Shown here in pieces: positions 17,428 to 26,691 of a stretch of 64,000 nt of DNA (positions are counted from its first letter, which is position 1; each line of letters begins with the position of its first letter). Source of the DNA: Glutamicibacter halophytocola (lineage in GTDB: Bacteria > Actinomycetota > Actinomycetes > Actinomycetales > Micrococcaceae); NCBI RefSeq assembly GCF_001302565.1, contig NZ_CP012750.1, positions 2,790,001 through 2,854,000 of the forward strand, given 5' to 3'. A program made the translations under genes and the position numbers. A model generated the notes under the pieces. The model worked only from the letters and a program-made list of their open reading frames with translations, had not been told where the DNA came from and did no database searches.

Positions 17428-17508
17428 ACCCGACCGTCCTCCCCCATATACCTCGTTGCAAGCGGCACCGGAGAACCGGTGCTCACGACAGAAAAGGAAC
17501 CCTCTGCC

Positions 17509-18648
17509 ATGAGCGGCAATGATCAGCCAACTTCCATCACCTATGCCGGTGCCGGCGTTGACGTCGAGGCCGGTGACCGCGCCGTTGAGTTGATGAAGGG
17601 TGCGATCAAGGCCACGCACACTTCCGGCGTCGTCGGAGGGGTTGGCGGTTTCGCCGGGCTTTTTGATGTCTCCTTCCTGACCGGCTACAAGAAGCCCTAC
17701 CTGGCGACCTCCACCGACGGCGTGGGCACCAAGGTGGCGATTGCCCAGAAGCTGGACATCCACGACACCATCGGCCAGGACCTGGTCGGCATGGTCGTTG
17801 ATGACATCGTCGTGGTGGGCGCCAAGCCGCTGTTCATGACCGACTACATTGCCACCGGCAAGGTGGTTCCGGAGCGCATTGCCGACATCGTGCGCGGCAT
17901 CGCCGAGGGCTGCAAGCTCGCCGGCACCGCGCTGGTCGGCGGCGAAACCGCTGAGCACCCTGGCCTGCTGGCCGAGGACGAGTACGATGTGGCCGGTGCC
18001 GCCACCGGTGTTATCGAGGCTGACCAGCTGCTGGGCCCGGAACGCGTGCGTGCCGGCGACGTGGTCATCGGCATGGCTTCCTCGGGCATCCACTCCAACG
18101 GCTACTCGCTGGTGCGCCGGGTCATCGCCCACGCCAAGTGGGAGCTGGACCGCGAGGTGGCCGAGTTCGGCAAGACCCTGGGCGAGGAGCTGCTGGTGCC
18201 AACCCGCATCTACACCAGCGCTTGCCTGGATTTGATTGGCGAGTTGAACGACGGCGAGAACTTCGGCGTGCACGGCTTCAGCCACGTCACCGGTGGCGGC
18301 CTGGCCGCCAACCTGGCCCGCGTGCTGCCACAGGGCCTGATGGCCCGCGTGGACCGTTCGACCTGGGCACTGCCGGCAGTGTTCTCCACCATTGCTTCCC
18401 TGGGCAACGTGCCGCAGCCTGACTTGGAGCGCACCTTGAACCTGGGCGTTGGCATGGTGGCGATCGTTGACCAGGCCGTGGCCGACCGCGCTGTGCAGCT
18501 GCTGAACGCTGCTGGCATGGGCGCATGGGTTATGGGCCAGGTTGAGAACCTGGATCCATCGGCTGCCGAGGCTGGCCTGGACTTCGTCCAGGGCGCCAAG
18601 GGTGTTGACGGTGGCGCCGTGCTGCTGACCGGGGCCTACGCCAAGTAG
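17509..18648 (+). CDS. purM: phosphoribosylformylglycinamidine cyclo-ligase
   Basis: PurM converts FGAM to AIR with ATP. The 379-aa cytoplasmic protein shows YAGAGVDVEAGDRAVELMK, GGFAGLFDV, TDGVGTKVAIA, LVGGETAEHPG and the C-terminal VTGGGLAANLARVLP region. ATG 17509 follows AAAGGAA with about a 10-nt spacer; the longer start at 17479 lies upstream of it. In many actinobacteria purM is directly followed by a DUF3073 gene; here that gene lies 4.1 kb further on, after a VanZ/VanY/two-component/sirtuin block. Confidence 0.96.
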   Translation: MSGNDQPTSITYAGAGVDVEAGDRAVELMKGAIKATHTSGVVGGVGGFAGLFDVSFLTGYKKPYLATSTDGVGTKVAIAQKLDIHDTIGQDLVGMVVDDIVVVGAKPLFMTDYIATGKVVPERIADIVRGIAEGCKLAGTALVGGETAEHPGLLAEDEYDVAGAATGVIEADQLLGPERVRAGDVVIGMASSGIHSNGYSLVRRVIAHAKWELDREVAEFGKTLGEELLVPTRIYTSACLDLIGELNDGENFGVHGFSHVTGGGLAANLARVLPQGLMARVDRSTWALPAVFSTIASLGNVPQPDLERTLNLGVGMVAIVDQAVADRAVQLLNAAGMGAWVMGQVENLDPSAAEAGLDFVQGAKGVDGGAVLLTGAYAK

Positions 18649-18666
18649 CACCCAGAGCTTCGAATC

Positions 18667-18698
18667 CACCGGCGGACCAGTTTTCTGGTCTGCCGGTG
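18667..18698 (+). terminator. hairpin after purM
   Basis: A 14-bp stem with one G-T pair (18667-18680 with 18685-18698) closes a TTTT loop. No T run follows. Confidence 0.5.
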
Positions 18699-18725
18699 TT
18701 CGCTTATCCACGGAGTAATTCCGCC

Positions 18726-19232
18726 ATGGCCGAACCAGCAGAAGCCTCCCAGCTTCGCCGCCGGAGCTTCATCTTCGCCGGGCTGTACCTGTTTTTCCTC
18801 GCGTGGATCATCCTCTTCAAGCTGGCCCTGCCGCATCTGGGCAGCGGCGAACTGCGTTCAATCAAGCTGCTGCCTTTCATTGCCGATGCGCGCTTTGCTG
18901 CCAGCGGCTTGAAGGAAAGCCTCGTCAATCTGCTGCTGTTCATCCCAATCGGCTTGAACCTCCGGCTTTTGTGGCCCCGGCTGCGTTGGGTGCAGGCGGC
19001 CGCAGCCGGGCTCGGCCTGTCCTTGCTGCTTGAAATCCTGCAGTACACGCTGGCGGTGGGAAGCTCCGACACCTCGGACCTGGCCACCAATGTAGCAGGG
19101 TGCCTGCTGGGCTTCGCCGCTGCTGGCCGGCTGGAACCGCTGCGGCGCATCTGTGCATGGATTGGAATTGCAATGACGGTGCTGGCCTTGGCTTTCATCG
19201 CCTCCCCCATAAGATTCGCTGCCGCCGGATAG
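18726..19232 (+). CDS. VanZ-like membrane protein
   Basis: The 168-aa protein has about four transmembrane helices and the VanZ pattern: an N-terminal helix, KLLPFI, ESLVNLLLFIPIGLNLRLL, LLLEILQYTLAVGSSDTSDLATNVAGCLLG. In VanA-type clusters VanZ gives low-level teicoplanin resistance by an unknown mechanism, but VanZ-like proteins are widespread and often have no resistance role. GGAG lies 10 nt before ATG 18726. It is followed by a VanY-like gene and a two-component system. Confidence 0.8.
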   Translation: MAEPAEASQLRRRSFIFAGLYLFFLAWIILFKLALPHLGSGELRSIKLLPFIADARFAASGLKESLVNLLLFIPIGLNLRLLWPRLRWVQAAAAGLGLSLLLEILQYTLAVGSSDTSDLATNVAGCLLGFAAAGRLEPLRRICAWIGIAMTVLALAFIASPIRFAAAG

Positions 19233-19294
19233 CGGAGAAGTTCTTCGCAACACTCTTTACACTGGCTTAACACCTGATTTGATGTTCTTGGCTC

Positions 19295-19870
19295 ATGAGA
19301 AAAACACGAGTCATGATTTCCACGGTGCTTATCGCGATCGCGGCCCTGTTCCTGGGCTCCTGCGCTGCATTGACCACCAGCACGAGTGCTACCGCCGATC
19401 TCGGGGCCAAGGCAGTGAAGACGATCTTCACGGCCTCGGAGGACGACGAGCTGCGCGAGAGCCAGGTGAGCCCCTTCGATGACAGCCATCGCGCAATCAG
19501 CAACCTGGATCCCCAGCTGCGCGAGGCACTTCAGGAAGCGGCCGCTGCTGCCAAGGAGCAGGGCATCAAGGATTTCTGGGTTACCTCCGGTTGGCGTTCA
19601 CGCGGCTACCAGCAGGAATTGCTGGATCAGGCGATAGCCAAATATGGCAGTGAAGCCGAAGCCTCAAAGTGGGTGGCATCCCCGGACGATTCCTCGCATG
19701 TCACCGGCAATGCCGTTGATGTCGGCCCGACAGTTGCCGCGGACTGGCTCTCGCGCAAGGGCCAGCGGTTCGGGCTGTGCCAGAGATACGCCAACGAGCT
19801 CTGGCACTATGAGCTGGCGGCAGACCCCCAGGGGCAGTGCCCGGCGATGCGCCCCAGCGCCGCTTCCTAG
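19295..19870 (+). CDS. VanY-type D-alanyl-D-alanine carboxypeptidase, probable lipoprotein (M15B)
   Basis: This 191-aa protein has a signal peptide ending in a lipobox-like LGSC (Cys at about residue 23), so it should be anchored outside the membrane. The peptidase region carries TSGWRSRGYQQELL, the zinc motif SSHVTGNAVDVGP (SxHxxGxAxD) and ELWHYEL (ExxWH). These are the M15B/VanY metal ligands and catalytic Glu. It would remove the terminal D-Ala from peptidoglycan stem peptides. No ribosome site is obvious before ATG 19295. The two-component system follows after a separate promoter. Confidence 0.85.
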   Translation: MRKTRVMISTVLIAIAALFLGSCAALTTSTSATADLGAKAVKTIFTASEDDELRESQVSPFDDSHRAISNLDPQLREALQEAAAAAKEQGIKDFWVTSGWRSRGYQQELLDQAIAKYGSEAEASKWVASPDDSSHVTGNAVDVGPTVAADWLSRKGQRFGLCQRYANELWHYELAADPQGQCPAMRPSAAS

Positions 19871-19896
19871 CTGCTGCCGAGTACTCGGAACCGTCC

Positions 19897-19902
19897 TAGG
19901 AT
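19897..19902 (+). promoter_or_regulatory. -10 element of the response regulator gene (leaderless)
   Basis: TAGGAT ends 6 nt before the ATG at 19909, 26 bp after the VanY-like stop. Confidence 0.55.
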
Positions 19903-19908
19903 AAGACC

Positions 19909-20583
19909 ATGAGAGTATTGCTCATCGAAGACGAACCGTATATTGCCGAGGCAGTTCAACAGGGGCTGCAGCAGGCAGGCATTGCGGCGGATGTGGCCAT
20001 GGACGGCCACCGTGCCATCGAGCTGCTGTCGCTCAACGACTATGACGTGGCGGTGGTCGATCGCGATATTCCGGGCCCGTCGGGCGATGAGGTTGTTGCA
20101 TGGCTGCACGAGAAGCGCTTGGGCACCCGGGTGCTCATGCTCACCGCGGCGACTCGGCTCGATGACAAGATCTCGGGTTTCGAGGCTGGCGCCGATGACT
20201 ACCTGACCAAACCGTTTGCGCTCAAGGAAGTCATCCTGCGGCTTCATGCGCTCTCCCGGCGCCCGGCGGTGAGCGCCCCTCCAGTCATGGAGCTGCGCGG
20301 CATCACGCTGAATCCCTTTAAGCGCACTGTGCAGCGCAACGGCGTTGGAATCGACCTCTCAAAGAAGCAGTTTGCCATCTTGCAGATTCTGATGGAAGCA
20401 GATGGCGGCGTAGTCAGCTCCGAAGAACTGCTGGAGAAGGCCTGGGATGTGAACGCAGACCCATTCACCGCGGTAGTCCGCGTAACCATGTCCTCGCTGC
20501 GCAAGAGGCTCGGAGAGCCAACACCCATTGAAACAGTGACCGGTGTCGGCTACCGGCTTGTTGACCCGGAATTTTCTGCATGA
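19909..20583 (+). CDS. OmpR/PhoB-family response regulator
   Basis: This 224-aa two-domain regulator has a receiver domain (1-118) with the acidic pair Glu7/Asp8, phospho-acceptor Asp51 (AVVDRDIPG), the LTAATR switch and the LTKPF lysine. A winged-helix DNA-binding domain follows (about 128-222), ending VRVTMSSLRKRLGEPTPIETVTGVGYRL. The stop overlaps the start of the sensor kinase gene by 4 nt. Targets are unknown; the adjacent VanY and VanZ genes are the obvious candidates. Confidence 0.93.
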   Translation: MRVLLIEDEPYIAEAVQQGLQQAGIAADVAMDGHRAIELLSLNDYDVAVVDRDIPGPSGDEVVAWLHEKRLGTRVLMLTAATRLDDKISGFEAGADDYLTKPFALKEVILRLHALSRRPAVSAPPVMELRGITLNPFKRTVQRNGVGIDLSKKQFAILQILMEADGGVVSSEELLEKAWDVNADPFTAVVRVTMSSLRKRLGEPTPIETVTGVGYRLVDPEFSA

Positions 20584-21680
20584 ACAATGTCGATCGGCCC
20601 CGTGGCCTCAGCGCCAGGCTCAAGCTGAGCATCACCATGTGCCTGCTCGTCGTTGGCACAGGTGCAGTGCTCTTCGCCCTGGTCTACCTCTTCCTGCTTC
20701 GCTATATCCCCGATGGGGTGCTGAACACGAAGTTCGGCGAATTCGCTCCGAGCCGCAAGGACCTGGCCAGGGCTTTTATTCCGCGGGCGCTTTGGGCGCT
20801 GGGCTTCCTCGTAGCAGGCAGCGGCATCGGCTCCTGGTTCTTGGCAGGACATCTGCTGCGCCCGCTGGCACGCATGCAGCGGACCGCGAATTCGGTCAGC
20901 TCAGGGGATCTGAACCGTCGTGTCCATCTTCATGGTCCACGCACTGAATTCTCCGACGTGGCCGACGCCATGGATTCCATGCTTGACCGGCTCGAAAACC
21001 AGATCACTCAGCAGCAGCGATTCGCGGCGAATGCATCCCATGAACTGCGCACCCCTTTGGCCGCGCTGCGCACCACCTTGGAGGTGGGTCCCAGCCAGCA
21101 GCTCCCCGGGCCGCAGTTCATCCAACGCCTGCAGCACATCACGGCCAAGGCCGAGCGTTCCGTGGATTCATTGCTCACGCTCTCGCGCGCCCAGTCCAAT
21201 GGCCTGGCCAAGATGCCCATAGACCTCTCGCTGCTGCTTGAGGATTTGGTGGAGCAATACCTTCCCGAGGCGATCACCCGCGGCCTCGAATTCGACATTC
21301 AGCTCGGCGATCTTCCCGCGGTGGAAGCCGATGCCGACCTGTTGGAACATGCAGTAGCCAACTTGGTTCGCAATGCGCTGTCCTACTCGAATTCGAAGGC
21401 TTGGCTCTGCTCCGGATCTGATGGGAGCATGGTCGAGATTACCGTTGAAAATGATGGCGAAGTGCTCACCGCGGAACAGGCCCAGCTGATCCTGGAGCCT
21501 TTTCACCGCCTGGAACGCATCGGAAGCATCAAATCCTCGGGAAGCGGCCTGGGGCTGCCTATTGTTGCCGCCGTGGTCCAGGCCCATGGAGGAGCCTTCC
21601 GGCTTGCTCCCCGGCCTGCCGGTGGCCTGTCCGCTGTGATACGACTGCCGGCCCTGAAACCCTGGGCCCCGAGCTTCTAG
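20580..21680 (+). CDS. sensor histidine kinase
   Basis: This 366-aa membrane kinase has transmembrane segments at about 18-42 and 70-90 with a short extracytoplasmic loop. A HAMP-like linker follows, then the dimerisation/phosphoacceptor domain with His154 in NASHELRTPLAAL and the ATPase domain with N box NLVRNALSYS and G box SSGSGLGLPIV. The small sensor loop (about 25 residues) suggests sensing at or within the membrane, as in cell-envelope stress kinases. It is coupled to the response regulator (ATGA). Its stop codon overlaps the convergent sirtuin stop by 3 nt. Confidence 0.93.
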   Translation: MNNVDRPRGLSARLKLSITMCLLVVGTGAVLFALVYLFLLRYIPDGVLNTKFGEFAPSRKDLARAFIPRALWALGFLVAGSGIGSWFLAGHLLRPLARMQRTANSVSSGDLNRRVHLHGPRTEFSDVADAMDSMLDRLENQITQQQRFAANASHELRTPLAALRTTLEVGPSQQLPGPQFIQRLQHITAKAERSVDSLLTLSRAQSNGLAKMPIDLSLLLEDLVEQYLPEAITRGLEFDIQLGDLPAVEADADLLEHAVANLVRNALSYSNSKAWLCSGSDGSMVEITVENDGEVLTAEQAQLILEPFHRLERIGSIKSSGSGLGLPIVAAVVQAHGGAFRLAPRPAGGLSAVIRLPALKPWAPSF

Positions 21681-22597
21681 GTCAGCTGGGACAGCGCGGT
21701 TTCCAGCGGAACTCGCCAGCGCCAGGTAGCCTTCTGTTCCCCACGCACGTGCCCGTTGGTAATCAGGGCTACTGGCAGTTCCCTTTTGACGAAGTTCAGC
21801 AGCACCTTGTAGCCGCTCATCACGGCCAGTGATGACCCGAGGACCAACAGCGCGCTGGATTCTGCTTCCAGCGCCGCCATGAGTTCCTTGCGCTCAGGCG
21901 GAACGCTCTCCCCGAAGTACACCACATCTGGCTTCAAGGCATAGGAATCACAGTTCAAGCAGCGGACCATGGCAAACTGGTCGATCAGGTATTGAGGCAG
22001 CTCCACGTCGCCATCGGGATTCACTGCGGAAGGGTCGATCTCTACCGCTTCGAGGTATCCTTCGTTCGCTGCCTCAAGACGGACGTCGAAGTCTCGGCGG
22101 TCCTCGCTGAAGCCGCAGTTCAGGCATCGAACGGTAGACAAATCCCCATGCACCGGGATGACCCGCTTTGATCCAGCCTGCTGGTGCAGGCCATCCACGT
22201 TTTGCGTGATGATGCCGGTAATTTTTCCTTCTTGTTCCCACTGCACCAGCCGCCGGTGGATCTGGTTCGGCTCGGCCTTGTCCATATGGCGCCAGCCGAC
22301 ATAGCCTCGGGCCCAATAGCGCTGGCGCGCTTCCGGGCGGTAGCGGAACTCCTGGTACGTCATCGGACGGTGGCGCTGCAGCGAGCCGTTCGGCCCGCGG
22401 TAATCCGGGATGCCCGAATCGGTGGAGACACCGGCGCCGGTGACCACCAGGACGCTGCCTGAGTTCAGCATCTGCTGCACCCCGGCGCGGGCTTCATCCT
22501 CTGGTGACGCTGGCGCTTGTTGCTCCACTATGCGCTGCATCGAGCGGATCGCCGAGTGATGCGCCATCTGGATGGCTAGCTCTTCTTTGGTGCTCAC
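21677..22597 (-). CDS. Sir2-family NAD-dependent protein deacylase
   Basis: The 306-aa sirtuin shows TGAGVSTDSGIPDYRG for NAD binding, TQNVDGLH, the catalytic His in PVHGDL, and a structural zinc site of two CLNC pairs with a long (about 65-residue) spacer. It should remove acyl groups from lysine using NAD+; targets are unknown. GTG 22597 is chosen because GAGG lies 6 nt upstream; ATG 22609 would place that ribosome site inside the gene. It has its own upstream region and ends against the sensor kinase gene. Confidence 0.9.
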   Translation of the reverse strand: MSTKEELAIQMAHHSAIRSMQRIVEQQAPASPEDEARAGVQQMLNSGSVLVVTGAGVSTDSGIPDYRGPNGSLQRHRPMTYQEFRYRPEARQRYWARGYVGWRHMDKAEPNQIHRRLVQWEQEGKITGIITQNVDGLHQQAGSKRVIPVHGDLSTVRCLNCGFSEDRRDFDVRLEAANEGYLEAVEIDPSAVNPDGDVELPQYLIDQFAMVRCLNCDSYALKPDVVYFGESVPPERKELMAALEAESSALLVLGSSLAVMSGYKVLLNFVKRELPVALITNGHVRGEQKATWRWRVPLETALSQLT

Positions 22598-22629
22598 GTT
22601 CCACCTCATGCTTGTTGGACACGACAAAG

Positions 22630-22670
22630 GCCGCAACGACTTAAAGCTAATCTAGCTTAGTCGCTGCGGC
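22630..22670 (-). terminator. imperfect hairpin after DUF3073
   Basis: GCCGCA/TGCGGC, CGACT/AGTCG and AAGCT/AGCTT arms form a long hairpin with one mismatch and one bulge. On the minus strand TTTGT follows. It lies between DUF3073 and the sirtuin gene on the same strand and probably separates the two units. Confidence 0.5.
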
Positions 22671-22758
22671 ATGTCGCAAAATGTACTGAAGAGCTGTACC
22701 ACTGCGTGCTCTAGCTGTGGCACTCCGAGCCAAGAACTCCCGGTCTCAGAAAAGGAAC

Positions 22759-22977
22759 CTAATCCTCGTCGTCGTCTCGCGAGTACTTCTTAGTCAGCTC
22801 GTCGTAATCCGAATATTCTTCGTCATACGATGAATCATTACGCTCGGTGTTCTGAGCATGATGATCGGACTGAACGCCCAACTCGCGTTCAAGTGCCGAA
22901 AGGTCAGTGGACGGCGAGTAGTACTTGATATCTCGCGCCTGACGCTGTGCTTTAGCCTTTTGACGGCCGCGCCCCAT
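22759..22977 (-). CDS. DUF3073 family protein
   Basis: This 72-aa highly charged protein starts MGRGRQKAKAQRQARDIKYYSP, the family signature, and ends in an acidic tail (KKYSRDDDED). The function is unknown; the family is restricted to actinobacteria and usually neighbours purM. ATG 22977 has GAGGGGG about 7 nt upstream, so the extended start at 23019 was rejected. Confidence 0.9.
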   Translation of the reverse strand: MGRGRQKAKAQRQARDIKYYSPSTDLSALERELGVQSDHHAQNTERNDSSYDEEYSDYDELTKKYSRDDDED

Positions 22978-23199
22978 GGCGTGACCCCCTCTTTTCAGTA
23001 GAGTCGGGAGGTGGTCCATCTAATTAGATGAAGGCCCCCGAATATGTGATCAGTTCTTTCGTAATTAAAGGTTAACATGATTCACCGGCGAGCGCTGAAC
23101 GCAACACCCGTCGATACAGCTAGACTGTCGATTAGTCCAACGACTATGTATTGAGCTGACGAATAACTGAACGCCCCCGACCATGAAGGAGCTCAGCAG

Positions 23200-23868
23200 G
23201 TGGTGGAAGAAAATCTGCCCGAGCCGCAGGCGGCTTTACCGCCATTGCAGCCCGAACCGGAAAAGCCCAAACGGCATGGTGGCCAGTGGGCCCTCCTGGT
23301 CATTGCCGTTTTGGCGCTGGCCGCTGCTCTGGTTTTCTTGGTGTTGCGCATCATAGATCCCCCCGCTTCGCCCGTTGCGAACAACGTGGAACGCAATGAA
23401 AATCCGGGGCTTGATGGGGTCATCGCTACCGAAATGCCCCCTGCACAGTTGCAGCTGGGTGATTGCTTGCGCGGGTTTGACTCACCGCTGGATGCCCAAA
23501 CCGTGGTCACCTGCGATTCAGCGCATAATGCCCAGATGATCGGTTCTTTTGAGGTCTCCGGAACCGATTACCCTGGCGCCAGCGAATTGCTCACCCAGTC
23601 AGAGGACCTGTGCAAGTCGGTCTCGCTGGATCCGAGCGCTGGCCTCGACTCCACTTGGACCTATCACTTCTCCCGTCCCTCCCAGAGCACCTGGGAACAG
23701 GGCGACCGCGCCGTGTCCTGCTTCTTGAGCTTGGCTGAAGGGAACGTGCGCACCTCGCTGTTGCCACCAGAGGCAACGGACAACGCAACCGATGAAGATT
23801 CTTCGGAACCCGACAATGGGAACTCCGACGATGAGAGCCAAAAGGCTGAAGAGACCACCGAGAGCTAG
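23200..23868 (+). CDS. membrane protein with septum-formation (Septum_form) domain
   Basis: The 222-aa protein has a short cytoplasmic Pro-rich N-terminus, one transmembrane helix (about 27-51) and an extracellular part. The latter shows the cysteine pattern GDCLRGFD...VVTCDSAHNAQMIGSF of the Septum_form family, two further Cys, and an acidic low-complexity tail. Its role is unknown; the domain was named from proteins thought to act in division. GTG 23200 follows AAGGAG with an 8-nt spacer. Confidence 0.75.
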   Translation: MVEENLPEPQAALPPLQPEPEKPKRHGGQWALLVIAVLALAAALVFLVLRIIDPPASPVANNVERNENPGLDGVIATEMPPAQLQLGDCLRGFDSPLDAQTVVTCDSAHNAQMIGSFEVSGTDYPGASELLTQSEDLCKSVSLDPSAGLDSTWTYHFSRPSQSTWEQGDRAVSCFLSLAEGNVRTSLLPPEATDNATDEDSSEPDNGNSDDESQKAEETTES

Positions 23869-23887
23869 CTGAATTCAAGCAGTGCAA

Positions 23888-23925
23888 GCCGAGGGCGTGA
23901 ACAGGATCCTGTTCACGCCCTCGGC
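23888..23925. terminator. perfect 38-bp palindrome between convergent genes
   Basis: The two halves (23888-23906 and 23907-23925) are exact inverted repeats with GGATCC at the centre. It lies between the septum-formation-type gene and clpB. There is no T run on either side. Confidence 0.65.
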
Positions 23926-23934
23926 CATATTGAG

Positions 23935-26529
23935 CTAGCTCTTTTTCTGCACCTTCAGCTGGTCACCGGGCTCATCCAGCGACACCTGAACGATGTCCCC
24001 GTCTTGCACGGTGCCGGCAAGGATCTCCTTGGCCAGCCGGTCCCCGATCTCGCGCTGGACAAGTCGACGCAGCGGGCGAGCTCCATAGGCGGGATCGTAG
24101 CCTGTCAGGGCCAGCCATTCGCTCGCCCCCTGGTCTACCTCCAAGGTCAAACGGCGTTCGGCCAGGCGCTCCGAGAGCAAATCGATCTGAAGCTTGACGA
24201 TATTGCCCAGTTCCTCGATGCTCAGCGGATCAAAGAGGATCACCTCATCCAGTCGGTTCAGGAATTCCGGCTTGAATGACGCGTTGACGACGTTCATCAC
24301 GGCGCTCTTCTTGGCTTCGTCCTCCAATGCGGGATCCACCAGGAACTGCGAACCCAAGTTGGAGGTGAGGATCAAGATGGTATTCCTGAAGTCCACCGTG
24401 CGCCCCTGGCCGTCGGTCAACCGGCCGTCATCGAGCACCTGCAACAATATGTCGAAGACTTCTGGATGGGCCTTTTCGACCTCGTCGAGCAAGATCACCG
24501 AGTATGGGCGACGGCGCACCGCCTCGGTGAGCTGTCCGCCTTCCTCGTAGCCGACATATCCCGGCGGAGCACCGACCAGCCGGGAAACAGCGTGCTTCTC
24601 GGAGTATTCCGACATGTCGATGCGCACCATGGCACGCGGGTCATCAAACAGGAAGTCCGCCAGGGACTTGGCAAGCTCGGTCTTGCCCACGCCGGTTGGG
24701 CCAAGGAACAGGAAGGATCCGGTAGGCCGGTTCGGGTCGGCAATGCCGGCCCTGGTGCGGCGGACCGCATCCGATACGGCAGACACTGCCTGCTTCTGCC
24801 CCATCAGGCGCTGGCCGATGATCTCTTCCATGTCCAACAGCTTTTGGCTCTCGCCCTGCAGCATGCGCCCGGCAGGGATGCCGGTCCAGGCCGAAATCAC
24901 CTCGGCGATGTCATCCGCGGTGACTTCCTCGGCGACCATGCTCGGCTGCGCAGAACGGTCTGCTTCAGCCAGGGCTGCTGCGTCGAGTTCCTTTTGCAGC
25001 GCAGGGATCTCCCCGTATAGCAGCCGGGACGCCTTTTCCAAATCGCCTTCGCGCTGCGCCTTGTCCGCCTGCCCGCGCAGTTCATCGAGCTTGACCTTGA
25101 GATCACCGACGCGGTTCAAGCCGGCTTTCTCGGATTCCCATTGCGAGTTCATCGCATCGAGCTTTTCCTTCTTGTCTGCCATGTCCTTGCGCAGGGCTTC
25201 GAGGCGCTCCACCGAAGCTGGATCTTTCTCATCCGACAAAGCGAGCTCTTCCATGGTCAACCGGTCAACCTCGCGGCGCAGCTCGTCGATTTCCTCCGGA
25301 GCGGAGTCAATCTCCATGCGCAGCCGGCTGGCGGCTTCATCAACAAGGTCGATGGCTTTATCCGGTAGCTGCCGTCCCGAGATGTAGCGGTTGGACAACG
25401 ATGCCGCAGCGACCAGCGCAGAGTCGGCGATGGACACCTTGTGATGGGCTTCGTAGCGCTCCTTGAGTCCTCGAAGGATAGCGATGGTGTCATCCACGCT
25501 TGGCTCCCCGACGTACACCTGGGCAAAGCGGCGTTCCAGAGCCGGATCCTTCTCGATGTTCTCCCGGTACTCGTCCAAGGTGGTTGCACCGATCAGGCGC
25601 AGCTCGCCGCGGGCCAGCATCGGCTTGAGCATGTTGCCTGCGTCCATGGCGCCTTCCGAGGCTCCAGCACCAACCACGGTGTGGATCTCGTCGATGAAGG
25701 TCACGATCTGGCCATCGGAAGATTTGATCTCTTCCAGCACTGACTTCAGGCGCTCTTCGAATTCGCCACGGTATTTTGCACCCGCGACCATCGCGCCCAA
25801 ATCCAAGGAGATCAGCGTCTTGCCGCGCAAGGACTCTGGCACATCCCCAGCGATCATCCGCTGGGCCAGCCCTTCGACTACAGCTGTCTTGCCCACGCCC
25901 GGCTCACCGATGAGCACCGGATTGTTCTTGGTGCGGCGCGACAATACCTGCACCAGGCGCCGGATTTCGCGGTCCCTTCCAATGACCGGATCCAGCTTGC
26001 CCGAGCGCGCCAGCGCTGTCATGTCGGTGCCAAACTTTTCCAGGGACTGGAAGGTGGCCTCGGGGTTGGGATTATCTACCTTGCGGTCACCGCGAATGGT
26101 CGGCAAGGTTCCAACCAGCAGCTCGCGCGTTGCCCCGAACTCCCGCATCGCTTCGCCGGCCTTCGACTGGTCGGCGGCGAGGGCGATCAGCAGGTGTTCG
26201 GTGGAAACATAGGTATCGCCCATTTCGGTGGCGGTTTCCTGGGCGTTGCCGACTACCTGCAGTAGTTGGCGGGAGAACTGGGCCTGGGCTACAGAACTTC
26301 CTGAGCTTGTAGGCAACGCGCTGATTGTGGCACTGGCCTTAACGGAGAGCGCGTCGACATCAAGCCCGGCCGTTTTCAGCAAGGCAACGGCGACCGAGTC
26401 GCGCTGGTCCAGCAATGCCTTGAGCAGGTGCGCAGGTTCAATCTGCGGATTTCCTGCCGTTGAAGCGTTCATGCCGGAAGCTGAGAGAGCCTCTTGGCTC
26501 TTGGTGGTGAGTTTGGTGTCCACGCGCAT
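23935..26529 (-). CDS. clpB: ATP-dependent disaggregase ClpB
   Basis: This 864-aa Hsp100 chaperone works with DnaK to dissolve protein aggregates. Domains in order: N-terminal Clp repeats (about 1-145), first AAA+ domain (Walker A GEPGVGKT), the long coiled-coil middle domain (about 400-525) that marks ClpB rather than ClpA or ClpC, and a second AAA+ domain (Walker A GPTGVGKT). It lacks a ClpP-binding loop as expected. ATG 26529 follows GGGAAAGG. A HAIR element 28 bp upstream places it in the HspR regulon together with the dnaK operon. Confidence 0.97.
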   Translation of the reverse strand: MRVDTKLTTKSQEALSASGMNASTAGNPQIEPAHLLKALLDQRDSVAVALLKTAGLDVDALSVKASATISALPTSSGSSVAQAQFSRQLLQVVGNAQETATEMGDTYVSTEHLLIALAADQSKAGEAMREFGATRELLVGTLPTIRGDRKVDNPNPEATFQSLEKFGTDMTALARSGKLDPVIGRDREIRRLVQVLSRRTKNNPVLIGEPGVGKTAVVEGLAQRMIAGDVPESLRGKTLISLDLGAMVAGAKYRGEFEERLKSVLEEIKSSDGQIVTFIDEIHTVVGAGASEGAMDAGNMLKPMLARGELRLIGATTLDEYRENIEKDPALERRFAQVYVGEPSVDDTIAILRGLKERYEAHHKVSIADSALVAAASLSNRYISGRQLPDKAIDLVDEAASRLRMEIDSAPEEIDELRREVDRLTMEELALSDEKDPASVERLEALRKDMADKKEKLDAMNSQWESEKAGLNRVGDLKVKLDELRGQADKAQREGDLEKASRLLYGEIPALQKELDAAALAEADRSAQPSMVAEEVTADDIAEVISAWTGIPAGRMLQGESQKLLDMEEIIGQRLMGQKQAVSAVSDAVRRTRAGIADPNRPTGSFLFLGPTGVGKTELAKSLADFLFDDPRAMVRIDMSEYSEKHAVSRLVGAPPGYVGYEEGGQLTEAVRRRPYSVILLDEVEKAHPEVFDILLQVLDDGRLTDGQGRTVDFRNTILILTSNLGSQFLVDPALEDEAKKSAVMNVVNASFKPEFLNRLDEVILFDPLSIEELGNIVKLQIDLLSERLAERRLTLEVDQGASEWLALTGYDPAYGARPLRRLVQREIGDRLAKEILAGTVQDGDIVQVSLDEPGDQLKVQKKS

Positions 26530-26557
26530 CCTTTCCCTTGTTGGGTGAACCCATAAA

Positions 26558-26578
26558 CTTGAGTGTACTTAACTCAAC
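26558..26578. promoter_or_regulatory. HAIR element (HspR operator) of clpB
   Basis: CTTGAGT-N7-ACTCAAC matches the HspR-associated inverted repeat CTTGAGT-N7-ACTCAAG in 13 of 14 positions. It lies 28 bp before clpB. Confidence 0.9.
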
Positions 26579-26680
26579 TCTACTCGCTGCCTTCTTATTC
26601 CGCCTAGAACTAGATTCTCGAAAAATTTTTATCGCTTTGCCTGCAACTCGAAAATCCGCGCCACGGGCAACTCCTCCGGT

Positions 26681-26686
26681 TAGGAT
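26681..26686 (+). promoter_or_regulatory. -10 element of the DinB-like gene (leaderless)
   Basis: TAGGAT ends 5 nt before the ATG at 26692. Confidence 0.45.
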
Positions 26687-26691
26687 GAGGC

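Noticed and set aside
16879..18711. 610-codon open frame antisense to purF-purM
   Set aside because: It spans two well-identified purine genes and their intergenic region and shows only low-complexity His/Gln/Ala/Val-rich sequence.
18726..21680. Complete vancomycin-resistance operon
   Set aside because: VanH, VanA/VanB ligase and VanX are absent; only VanZ- and VanY-like proteins and a generic two-component system are present.
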